Shown here: one piece after another, positions 18,711 through 27,307 of the stretch
Numbering within the stretch: position 1 is the first letter of the stretch
Layout of the letters: every line of letters begins with the position of its first letter
Assembly (NCBI GenBank): GCA_012797095.1
Contig: JAAZPS010000148.1
Coordinates: 1 to 35,916, forward strand
Source: Bacillota bacterium
GTDB lineage: Bacteria > Bacillota > Dethiobacteria > DTU022
DNA: 35,916 bases
Direction: 5' to 3'
The notes under the pieces: model-generated
Databases searched by the model: none
Told to the model about the DNA's origin: nothing
The model's input: only the letters and a program-made list of their open reading frames with translations
Program-made: the position numbers and the translations under genes

Positions 18711-19361
18711 TCAGTCCTCGATGGCCCCGATAAAACCTCTGGTGTATGTGGGAAACTCCTTTTCAAAGATCTCATCCCAGTACTCATCGGTCCAGAACTG
18801 GTGACGATCAAAATAGGGGTCTCTTTTCGCGGCACTTACGGATAAAGTGACAACTATATCAACATCCTCGATGACCTCCAAAGCGCGAGCGCCAAAAGCC
18901 AGGGTGCTAAAAACACGGCTGTACAATCCCAGACGGTAGGCTGCGGCAGCAGCTGCGTTGGCAGCTATGTTCAGATTAAGGTTTTTGAACTGGCAGCTGG
19001 GCCCTTCCGCCATCAGCGATTCTGTTGGCTCGGCTAGATTAAGCTCTTTGCAGGTGCGGAAACCGCAGGCGCCACAATTGTAATTGAAGGGCGACTTGCG
19101 GGTGTCTCCAAAAATGATAAGGGCGCTTGGTTCTTTAATCAGCTCCATCACATGACGCCCGTCCCTTGCTGCCAAGGGGGACATATCGGCCATGGAATAG
19201 CCAAACTGGGCGATCTCTTCCATCTCTTCCTTGCCGGCTACAACGATCTTCAATGTATTTCGTCCTTCAAACCGGTAGCTGTTGTGGGCGGCCAGTACGA
19301 TTAGCTCTATAGCGCGGTCAAATCCCCTCTGGACCAGCTCTTCCATCTCCAAGATGGCCAT
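18711..19361 (-). CDS. DUF2148 (ferredoxin-domain) protein
   Basis: CGACGFRTCKELN...GPSCQFKNLNLNIAANAAAAAAYRLGL: CxxCGxxxC plus distal Cys, one-cluster motif. Confidence 0.75.
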   Translation of the reverse strand: MAILEMEELVQRGFDRAIELIVLAAHNSYRFEGRNTLKIVVAGKEEMEEIAQFGYSMADMSPLAARDGRHVMELIKEPSALIIFGDTRKSPFNYNCGACGFRTCKELNLAEPTESLMAEGPSCQFKNLNLNIAANAAAAAAYRLGLYSRVFSTLAFGARALEVIEDVDIVVTLSVSAAKRDPYFDRHQFWTDEYWDEIFEKEFPTYTRGFIGAIED

Positions 19362-19394
19362 GATTTACCTCCTTTACCGGATAAGTTTATTCGG

Positions 19395-20066
19395 TTAACT
19401 GTAGATCGACCTGAATTGCGGCCAGAGACGCTTGATGATCCGATCAGTCATGGTCCGTTCATTTATTTCATCATATTTTTTGGGGATATCCCGGAATGGG
19501 CTTTTTTCAGTGATCGAGATAGCAACCGCCAGAGCCAGGCCGGTCTCCCGGGGGAGCAGCCTCATCCTCATGGCTGCTGCACCGGCCGACCAGAAAACAC
19601 CGTAGTCAATCCCCAGATTCCTGGCCAGTGTGATAACTCCGTCCAATGCGTAGGCAATATTGTTTGCCCGGAAAATACAGAGAGGGCCAGGGAAAGCGAT
19701 CCTGTTATCACTCGGCAGCCTTTCTGCTTCCCGCAAATTATCGCAAACCAGATGACCGCACATGTTACAGTTAATGTCTGACGGATCGTTTTTGCTGCGT
19801 AGAGAAGTGATCAGCAGCAGAGCATCGGCATCTCGCATCATCATGGCGTCCCGTTTGAAAAACCCCCAGCCTTCATTATCCCCGGCCATATCCTCCACGG
19901 CCTGGCAGAGATCCTCGATCTCACATTCATCATCGATGATATGGACGGTGCACTCACCAACTCCACCAACCCGTGGGGTGGTGGTCGCTGAAGCCAACAG
20001 TAGCCTGGCGGCAATCTTGGCCGCTTCCTTGCGGTCCTTTTCGAACTGTTTCAAAGGCCTTTCCAT
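19395..20066 (-). CDS. DUF2148 (ferredoxin-domain) protein, paralog of neighbour
   Basis: CNMCGHLVCDNLREAERL...GPLCIFRANNIAYALDG: same CxxCGxxxC...C layout. Confidence 0.75.
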   Translation of the reverse strand: MERPLKQFEKDRKEAAKIAARLLLASATTTPRVGGVGECTVHIIDDECEIEDLCQAVEDMAGDNEGWGFFKRDAMMMRDADALLLITSLRSKNDPSDINCNMCGHLVCDNLREAERLPSDNRIAFPGPLCIFRANNIAYALDGVITLARNLGIDYGVFWSAGAAAMRMRLLPRETGLALAVAISITEKSPFRDIPKKYDEINERTMTDRIIKRLWPQFRSIYS

Positions 20067-20096
20067 ATCAATTGGTCTCCTTTATAGTCATGTGAT

Positions 20097-20486
20097 CTAC
20101 AAAATGCCGTGTTTTTTTGCAATATCGGGGTATATTTCGTAGGCAGGCTTGAGCAAGGGCAGCAGATTTAGCACCTTTGGCATGGGACCTTTTGCCTTGA
20201 TCGCTCTTTTGGCCAGGGCTACCGGCATTTTGATCTTCTGCAGCCAGAATTGATGGCAGGTATCTCCGCTTAAAGTCATCTCCACGGTGGGTTTATCATC
20301 GTGTTCCCCGCAGACAATCTGACCGTCGCTGCATAGCCAGATATAACCTTCCGGATCGCTTATATTGAATTTGATGGTAATTCCTGATTCGAGGTATTTT
20401 GGCCCCACATCGGGGTTATCGAGCAGAGCATGAAAAAGATCACCGAGAACCTCGTACATTTTTTGCGTGCTTTCAAAGATAGCCAT
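20097..20486 (-). CDS. SCP2 sterol-binding-domain protein
   Basis: 129 aa; SGITIKFNISDPEGYIWLCSDGQIVCGEHDDKPTVEMTLSGDTCHQFWLQKIKMPVALAKRAIKAKGPMPKVLNLLP fits an SCP2 fold. Confidence 0.8.
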   Translation of the reverse strand: MAIFESTQKMYEVLGDLFHALLDNPDVGPKYLESGITIKFNISDPEGYIWLCSDGQIVCGEHDDKPTVEMTLSGDTCHQFWLQKIKMPVALAKRAIKAKGPMPKVLNLLPLLKPAYEIYPDIAKKHGIL

Positions 20487-20690
20487 TTTTTTCTCCCTTC
20501 AGTTATAATTAAAGTGATTCTAGGCGAGGGCGCGGGCGTTGGTAAACAGTGTGTATGAGCACCTCCTTCCGGGATAATTTGAGAACAATACTTTTAAAAA
20601 TCAATCTCAATTGTCTGGCTCTGGATATTACAACAAGTACTGCTCCTGTAATATTTATTAGACATCCGGCTGAAGATTCCTGCATTTCTG

Positions 20691-20921
20691 AATAGATCAA
20701 ACTGGTCAAACATTGCACCGCAGTGGATCGAGTCGAAATTATTCAGCAAAAATGGTTTTCAGGAAAGTGTAGCGAGCTGCAACGGTGCGATCAGCATTTA
20801 TTTGGCTACAAAAGCATTACATGCGGCAAGAACGGGGCGACAATGTACCGGTCAGGCAGAAGGAATTGCTTTTCTTGGAGTCGAAGAGATGCATTCGAAG
20901 TCAAAGGTAAAAAGTTGGTGA
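20691..20921 (+). pseudogene. Possible TetR-type regulator remnant
   Basis: Frame reads IESKLFSKNGFQESVASCNGAISIYLATKALHAARTG, resembling the TetR HTH (LFxxxGFxxxSV...GxxYxYFxxKxxL) with a short deletion; no obvious start. Confidence 0.3.
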
Positions 20922-21021
20922 AAGGATTTATTGGGATTCTGCTGTTTCGGGACCGGGAATATCTGGCAGAGCAGATCGTGCAAGGCAAAATTGAGTTGCC
21001 TTTGCGGAAAAAGGTGCAGCC

Positions 21022-23088
21022 ATGGGCAAGCAGCCTGGATCGGTGGGAATGAGATCTGGCTTTAACAGGGAATGGCGCCGACTGATATCCCCTGATATCG
21101 GAATCTGTGATCTCTGTGCGGCAGAGATTGCCGACAGGAGCAGCAGGCGCTACCGGTACGCTTTCACCAGCTGTCCGGATTGCGGTGCGCGCTTTACGCT
21201 TGCCGGCGAAGGAACGTGCGGCTGCGGGGAAACCGGCCCCGGACCGGTTCAGTGTCCTGATTGTCGGCGGGAGTATGCGGATCCTTCCAGCAGGCGGTTC
21301 CGGTGGCCATTCAGCTCCTGTCCTGTTTGCGGGCCGCAGCTTGCCTTTTACAGGGCCGGAGAGAAGCAATGCGGAGATCCCCTGGCGTTGTTCGATCAGC
21401 TGATCCGGGAAGGTGGAATTGTCGCGGTCAAGGGACTGGGGGGGTATCATCTGGCCGGCGATGCCCGGAACGAGGCGACAGTAGCAAGGTTGAGGAAAAA
21501 CAAGCTGCGCTATGAGAAACCCTTTGCCGTGATGATGCGCGATATCGAGACGGTTAAGCGGTTCTGCCGGCTGGACGCTGCCGAGGAAGCTCTTCTCCGA
21601 TGCGCCGAAAAACCGATCGTGCTCCTTCAAAAGAGGGAGAGCTGCGCGGTAGCCCGGGAGACTGCACCGGGCTGTACCAGGTTGGGGGTGATGCTTCCGT
21701 ACACGCCGCTTCACTGCCTGATCATGGAAAAAAATGATCTGCTGATCATGACAAGCGCCAATCGATGCGATTGCCCGACGATCTATGACGATGACGAGGC
21801 GATGGCCACTCTTTTTGATCTGGCGGAGGCGGTGTTGACACACGACCGGAAGATCGTTCGCCGGATGGATGACAGCGTCTGCCTGGTCGGGGCAGGAAGG
21901 AGGCGGCTGATCAGGCGGGCGCGGGGGTATACCCCGGTGCCGCTGCCCCTGAAAGGCGGCAGCGGGGTGGTGCTGGCCCTGGGGGCGCAGCAAAAAAACA
22001 CCTTCTGCCTGGCCATGGGGGAAAAGGCTTTCCTGAGCGCTCATCTGGGCGATCTGGATGAGCCGGAAAATGAAAGATTCCATGAATCGGAGATACAGTC
22101 GTATCTGCGGTTGTTTGACGCCAGGCCGGAGGCGATTGTCCGGGATCTGCATCCCGACTATGTTTCTACGAGGATTGCCGGTCGTTTCAAAAACAGGCTA
22201 CCGATATATCAGATCCAGCATCACCATGCGCATTTCGCCTCTGTCCTGGCGGAGCATCAGCTGACCGGGAACGCCATTGGGTTGATCTTCGACGGCACCG
22301 GATATGGCGAGGACGGTACCCTGTGGGGCGGTGAAGCCCTCTGGGGGGATATCACCGGGACCGAACGGTTCGGGCATATGCTCCAGGCACCGCTTCTGGG
22401 CGGCGAAGCCGCCATTCGCGAGCCCTGGCGGATGGCCCTGGCGATGCTCAGCATCTCCTGCGGGAAAGCCGCCGCAATGGATCATTTTCAGGAATACGGT
22501 GATCAGGCGGGGCTGTTGCTGCAAGCGGGTGAGCGGAGAATCAATGCGCCGCTGACATCGGGGGCGGGGCGATTATTTGATGCTGTGGCTGCCCTTACCG
22601 GCGTCCGGACCGAGACAACATATGAAGGGCAGGCGGCTATTGAACTCGAGCAGGTGATCGATGATGGAGCAGGGGGAAGCTACGGTTTTGAGATCATCCG
22701 GGAAGAAGGAAGGCTCATCTTTGATTGGCGCCAGCTGATCCGCGATCTCGTTCGCGACCTCGGCAAAGGCTGCAGCAGGGGCGCAATGGCGGCCAGGTTT
22801 CACCGCGCCGTGGTGCAGCTGCTGGTGGATCTTTCACTTCTGGCCAGAAAGGAATATGCTTGCAGCAGGGTTGTCCTTTCCGGGGGTGTCTTTCAGAATG
22901 CGTATCTGCTCGACCATGGGTTTGCCGGACTGCAGAGAAAGGGCTTTACCGTTTATGCCAATGAAAAGGTTCCGGCAAATGATGGGGGGATATCTTACGG
23001 CCAGGCTGCGGCGGTGTCGCGGTTGATCGGGATGAATCATGATCCTTTGAGGGTCAGGAACCGGGAAATGGATGGAGGTGACCGGTAA
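21022..23088 (+). CDS. hypF: Carbamoyltransferase HypF, apparently without N-terminal acylphosphatase domain
   Basis: Zn-finger CDLCAAEI...CPDCGARF...CPDCRREYADPSSRRFRWPFSSCPVCGP, YrdC-like GGIVAVKGLGGYHLAGDA, Kae1-like HHHAHFASVLAEH and VVLSGGVFQN. Confidence 0.92.
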   Translation: MGKQPGSVGMRSGFNREWRRLISPDIGICDLCAAEIADRSSRRYRYAFTSCPDCGARFTLAGEGTCGCGETGPGPVQCPDCRREYADPSSRRFRWPFSSCPVCGPQLAFYRAGEKQCGDPLALFDQLIREGGIVAVKGLGGYHLAGDARNEATVARLRKNKLRYEKPFAVMMRDIETVKRFCRLDAAEEALLRCAEKPIVLLQKRESCAVARETAPGCTRLGVMLPYTPLHCLIMEKNDLLIMTSANRCDCPTIYDDDEAMATLFDLAEAVLTHDRKIVRRMDDSVCLVGAGRRRLIRRARGYTPVPLPLKGGSGVVLALGAQQKNTFCLAMGEKAFLSAHLGDLDEPENERFHESEIQSYLRLFDARPEAIVRDLHPDYVSTRIAGRFKNRLPIYQIQHHHAHFASVLAEHQLTGNAIGLIFDGTGYGEDGTLWGGEALWGDITGTERFGHMLQAPLLGGEAAIREPWRMALAMLSISCGKAAAMDHFQEYGDQAGLLLQAGERRINAPLTSGAGRLFDAVAALTGVRTETTYEGQAAIELEQVIDDGAGGSYGFEIIREEGRLIFDWRQLIRDLVRDLGKGCSRGAMAARFHRAVVQLLVDLSLLARKEYACSRVVLSGGVFQNAYLLDHGFAGLQRKGFTVYANEKVPANDGGISYGQAAAVSRLIGMNHDPLRVRNREMDGGDR

Positions 23089-23306
23089 TGTGCCTGGCCA
23101 TACCGGGGCGAATTATCGGGATCAAGGACGGCTTCGCCGAGATAGATTACAGCGGTGTATCCAGGAGGGCCAGCTTGAGGCTGATGGAATCCGCGGCAGT
23201 GGGTGACTTTGTGCTCGTGCACGCCGGCTTTGTCATCCAGGTTCTCGATGAGGATGCCGGCCTGGAGCTCGAACAGCTGATCGAGGAAATGATCAATGAA
23301 ATCTAG
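23088..23306 (+). CDS. hypC: Hydrogenase assembly chaperone HypC
   Basis: MCLAIPGRIIGI N-terminus, 72 aa, in hyp cluster. Confidence 0.95.
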   Translation: MCLAIPGRIIGIKDGFAEIDYSGVSRRASLRLMESAAVGDFVLVHAGFVIQVLDEDAGLELEQLIEEMINEI

Positions 23307-24381
23307 AGGAGCTGCGATCAAGGAAAGGCTGGCCAGGCTGGCAGAAGCCGTGGGTCAGGTCACGATCATGGAGGTATGCGGCACCCATACGGCCAATATC
23401 CGCAGGTTCGGGATCCCGGATCTTCTTCCCGATACTATCAGGCTGATATCCGGTCCCGGCTGCCCTGTATGTGTGACCCCGCAGCAGGATATTGCTGCAG
23501 CGCTTTTCCTGGCAGAGCGGAAGGGGATTATCTTTACTACCTTCGGAGATATGATGCGGGTGCCCTGCGGCGAGAGAAGTCTCTATTCACTCTACGAGCA
23601 GGGGAAAGATCTACGCATCGTCACATCGCCCCTGGATGCTTTGCGCATGGCGCGGGAGAATCCGCAGGCGCAGGTGGTCTATTTCGGGATCGGCTTTGAA
23701 ACAACGGCTCCGCTGACCGCTGCTCTGGTGGAGGCGGCAGATGAATGCGGGGTGCAGAATCTGAGCGTATTGTCGGTGCACAAAACTGTACCGCAAGCGC
23801 TGAGACAGCTCCTGAAAAGCGGCAGCAAGATCGATGCGCTGCTCTGCCCGGGGCATGTTGCCGCAATCATCGGGGCAAGGGGATTCTCCTTTGTGCCGGA
23901 TCAGCTGATGCTGCCCGCGGTTGTGGCCGGGTTCGAGGCCGATGATATTGTGGCGGCGCTTTTTGGCATCATTCAGCTGCTGCGTAAGGGCGAAACCAGA
24001 TGTGTCAATATGTATCCGCGCGCGGTGACAGAGGCCGGGAACAGGGAAGCGCTGTCGCTCCTGAACAAGGTGTTCGAACCCTGCGATGCCAGGTGGCGCG
24101 GGCTCGGGGAGATCGAGGGGAGCGGACTTCGCCTGAAAGGACGCTACAAACAGTTTGATGCCGCCCTCAGGTTCGAAATCAAGGCAGACGAGATCGAAGA
24201 AGCAAAAAATTGTATCTGCGGCCGGATCCTGTGCGGCGAGAGGGTACCGGCGGATTGCCTGAATTTCGGTACGGCCTGTACCCCGGATCGGCCGTTGGGT
24301 GCGTGTATGGTCTCAGCGGAGGGCACCTGTGCAGCCCACTATCGTTACGGAGGCGACAATAACGGATGCAAAGAAGAATAA
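23296..24381 (+). CDS. hypD: Hydrogenase formation protein HypD
   Basis: MEVCGTHTANIRRFGIPDLLPDTIRLISGPGCPVCVTP, YFGIGFETTAP, CPGHVAAIIG. Confidence 0.96.
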   Translation: MKSRGAAIKERLARLAEAVGQVTIMEVCGTHTANIRRFGIPDLLPDTIRLISGPGCPVCVTPQQDIAAALFLAERKGIIFTTFGDMMRVPCGERSLYSLYEQGKDLRIVTSPLDALRMARENPQAQVVYFGIGFETTAPLTAALVEAADECGVQNLSVLSVHKTVPQALRQLLKSGSKIDALLCPGHVAAIIGARGFSFVPDQLMLPAVVAGFEADDIVAALFGIIQLLRKGETRCVNMYPRAVTEAGNREALSLLNKVFEPCDARWRGLGEIEGSGLRLKGRYKQFDAALRFEIKADEIEEAKNCICGRILCGERVPADCLNFGTACTPDRPLGACMVSAEGTCAAHYRYGGDNNGCKEE

Positions 24382-25364
24382 CGCTTGCTCATGGTTCGGG
24401 TGGGGAAGCGCAGGAAGAGCTGATCCGGGAGCTGTTTTTGCCGGCGTACTCCAATGAGATGCTCCGGCCCCTGACCGATTCGGCCATCTGCCGTGCGGGT
24501 GAGAAGATTGCGATGACCACCGACAGCTTTGTTGTCAAACCGCTATTCTTTCCCGGGGGCGATATCGGCAGACTCAGCATCAGCGGAACGGTAAACGATC
24601 TTGCCGTCAGCGGGGCCTGCCCAAGGTATATCTCGGTCGGGATGATCATCGAAGCGGGTTTCCGGATGGACAGCCTTGCGCGGATAGTCGAATCAATGGC
24701 CGGGACAGCAAAAGAGGCCGGTGTTTATATCGTCACCGGCGATACCAAAGTGGTCGAGGGGGGGGCAGCCGACGGTATCTTCATCAATACGGCCGGAATC
24801 GGTCTGTTTACAGACGGGAGGGAGCCCCTTGCTCAAAAGATAGCTCCGGGAGATCGGATCATCGTCAGCGGAGCCATCGCTTCACACGGGATGGCGGTTA
24901 TGGCGGCGCGCGAAAATCTGGATTTCAAACCGCCCATTGAAAGCGATGTCGCCCCTGTTGCGGCAATGGTGGAAAAAGTATTGCAGCAAGATGGTGTGAT
25001 CAATGCAATGCGCGATCCCACGCGGGGTGGAGTGGCGGCCACTTTGAATGAATGGGTTGGCCCGGATACCGATATCATTATTGATGGGCAGTCATTGCCG
25101 GTACGGGCAGATGTGGCTGCAGCGTGCGCTATTCTGGGAATGGATCCGCTGTACATTGCCAACGAGGGGGCCGTGCTTTTATCCGTACCCCACCGATACG
25201 CGGATACGGTGTTGCAGGCGCTGCACTCCGCTGACCTTGGCAGAAGTGCAGCAATTATCGGGGAGGTCAAGAAAGGCCGCGGCAACCTGTATCTTCTCAC
25301 GGAATACGGCACACATAGAAAGATCACGATGCCGCGGGGGGAACTTCTCCCGAGAATCTGCTGA
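24366..25364 (+). CDS. hypE: Carbamoyl dehydratase HypE
   Basis: LAHGSGGEAQEELI, MTTDSFVVKPLFFPGGDIG, DPTRGGVAATLNE, C-terminal PRIC. Confidence 0.96.
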   Translation: MQRRITLAHGSGGEAQEELIRELFLPAYSNEMLRPLTDSAICRAGEKIAMTTDSFVVKPLFFPGGDIGRLSISGTVNDLAVSGACPRYISVGMIIEAGFRMDSLARIVESMAGTAKEAGVYIVTGDTKVVEGGAADGIFINTAGIGLFTDGREPLAQKIAPGDRIIVSGAIASHGMAVMAARENLDFKPPIESDVAPVAAMVEKVLQQDGVINAMRDPTRGGVAATLNEWVGPDTDIIIDGQSLPVRADVAAACAILGMDPLYIANEGAVLLSVPHRYADTVLQALHSADLGRSAAIIGEVKKGRGNLYLLTEYGTHRKITMPRGELLPRIC

Positions 25365-25894
25365 ACGGGAAGGAATAATTCCGGGGTTTGAAGAATTAAT
25401 ATTATCAGAGAGTTTTTCGGCGAACAAATACGGCTTGACATTCCGGTTTGGTTGGAGTAATTTAGGTAAGTAAGGGTTGCACCGAATCTACGGGCCCCTT
25501 TCATTCGAGGATTATGGTTAAAATTCTTCGAAGCAGTTGTAGCTATTCACGATTCCTTGTTCAAACATGACAACATTGCCCTTGCAGAAATTGTTGGAGC
25601 CCCGGCCTGAAAAGCTGGCGGATCATCTTTGCTGCGTTCTTTGAGGCCGATCTGCCAACGAGAAGCTGTCAGGCCATGTGGTTGGCCAGAAGCCGGATCG
25701 GTTTGCCCGGTTTTTCTGCGGGGTGATCGGGTGCCGGTAAAAAAGGAGATGATCAGGCAAAAAAGCCCACAGATGAATTACTGTTGAAGTTTTATCACCG
25801 GCCGACCAGCTGAGAAGAAGCAACCTAGACTAAGGCTGATTCCCGCTGTGAGGATTGTAATCGCTCGCGTATCAAGCTTTAGGGTGGGGGATAA

Positions 25895-27307
25895 ATGGAA
25901 AGCAGTATCATGCTCATATGCATTTGTGTTCCGTTGTTCGGTGCTTTTCTTCTTCCGGTTTTAGGCTTGATCAATACAAATTTAAGAAACCTGGCTGCGC
26001 TGGCTTTCACGGCTACCGCTTTTTTATGCGCAGCGCTTGCTTTGCCCGAGGTGCTTGCCGGATCGCCTCTCTTCCTTCATTATGAATTGCCCCTGGGTCT
26101 GAGTTTCGGTTTTTACGCAGATTCCCTTGCCGTATTTATGGCCTTGACCTCCTCCCTTGTAGCCACCGTTATCGTGATCTATTCATTTGAATATATCATG
26201 GAGTACGGCAATCAAAACGAATACTACATGATGGTCTGCCTCTTTATCGGTGCGATGATGGGACTGGTCTTTTGCACAAATCTTATCTTCATCTATATAT
26301 TCTGGGAGATATCTGCGATCTGCTGCTGGAGACTGATCGGTTTTTATCGCGAGGAGATCACGGTAAGCCGGGCCAACAAGGCTTTTATCGTAACGGTTGT
26401 CGGGGCGCTGATCATGCTGATCGGGTTTGTCGGGATCTATGGACAAACGGGTACCTTTGATCTGGTTGCGATGAAAGGCACCCATATCCCCGTATGGATG
26501 GTTGTCCTGATCTTGTTCGGGATACTGTCGAAATCTGCAACCTTTCCCCTGCATAACTGGTTGCCCGATGCAGGGGTGGCCCCCTCGCCGGTAACTTCGC
26601 TTCTGCACGCAGCGGTGCTTGTGAAGATCGGTGTTTATATGTATGCGCGGCTATTTGTCATCAATCTGAATGTCGATACTGTCTTCACCGTTGCCGTGCC
26701 GGTTATTGCTGCGGTCAGCGCTCTGGTCAGTGCGGGGGTAGCCTTGAGCTCGAATGATATCAAGCGGATCATCGCTTATTCCACCATCAGTCAACTGGCC
26801 TTTATTCTACTGGGGCTGTCCTGCGGCAGCAAGATCGGAGTCCTCGGGGCGATGCTCTATATTCTGATGCACAGCGTGGCCAAGGGCGGTCTCTTTCTCT
26901 GCGCGGGCATTGTCGAGCATAACCTGCACACCAAGGATATCACCAAGATGGGCGGATTATACAAACAGATGCCCGTGACAGCTTTTGCCTTTGCCTTCTG
27001 CGCTTTCTCGGTGATGGGGATCCCCCCGTTTGGCGGTTTCTTTGCCAAATATCTGGTGATCAATGGGATTGTATCTGCGGGCAATGTTGCGCTTGCCGCT
27101 GTTTTTATCATCGGCGCGATCATGACGATCCTCTATCTGCTCAGGCTTTTCGTGAAGGTATTTCTGGGCCAAACCGTCTCCGAAGTCAGGGAGGGGACCC
27201 CGCTGATGGTCGGATCGGTGCTGCTGCTTGCGCTGCTCTCCGCTGCCCTGGGGATATTTATCAATATGCCGTCGGGTTTTGCATCGCTGATCGGGGGGGG
27301 TATTTAA
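25895..27307 (+). CDS. Antiporter-like proton-translocating subunit (NuoL/M/N / MrpD family) of group 4 hydrogenase
   Basis: FWEISAICCW, KSATFPLHNWLPDAGVAPSPVTSLLHAAVLVKIGVY, IKRIIAYSTISQLAFI. Confidence 0.88.
   Translation: MESSIMLICICVPLFGAFLLPVLGLINTNLRNLAALAFTATAFLCAALALPEVLAGSPLFLHYELPLGLSFGFYADSLAVFMALTSSLVATVIVIYSFEYIMEYGNQNEYYMMVCLFIGAMMGLVFCTNLIFIYIFWEISAICCWRLIGFYREEITVSRANKAFIVTVVGALIMLIGFVGIYGQTGTFDLVAMKGTHIPVWMVVLILFGILSKSATFPLHNWLPDAGVAPSPVTSLLHAAVLVKIGVYMYARLFVINLNVDTVFTVAVPVIAAVSALVSAGVALSSNDIKRIIAYSTISQLAFILLGLSCGSKIGVLGAMLYILMHSVAKGGLFLCAGIVEHNLHTKDITKMGGLYKQMPVTAFAFAFCAFSVMGIPPFGGFFAKYLVINGIVSAGNVALAAVFIIGAIMTILYLLRLFVKVFLGQTVSEVREGTPLMVGSVLLLALLSAALGIFINMPSGFASLIGGGI

Noticed and set aside
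20509-20570. Strong minus-strand SD-like aaggaggtgctc upstream of the SCP2 gene
   Set aside because: No standard start codon at suitable spacing and only a tiny frame; SCP2 has its own SD, so a leader peptide is unsupported
20806-22152. 448-aa minus-strand ORF antisense to hypF
   Set aside because: Shadow ORF of a strongly recognised coding frame; composition typical of antisense translation
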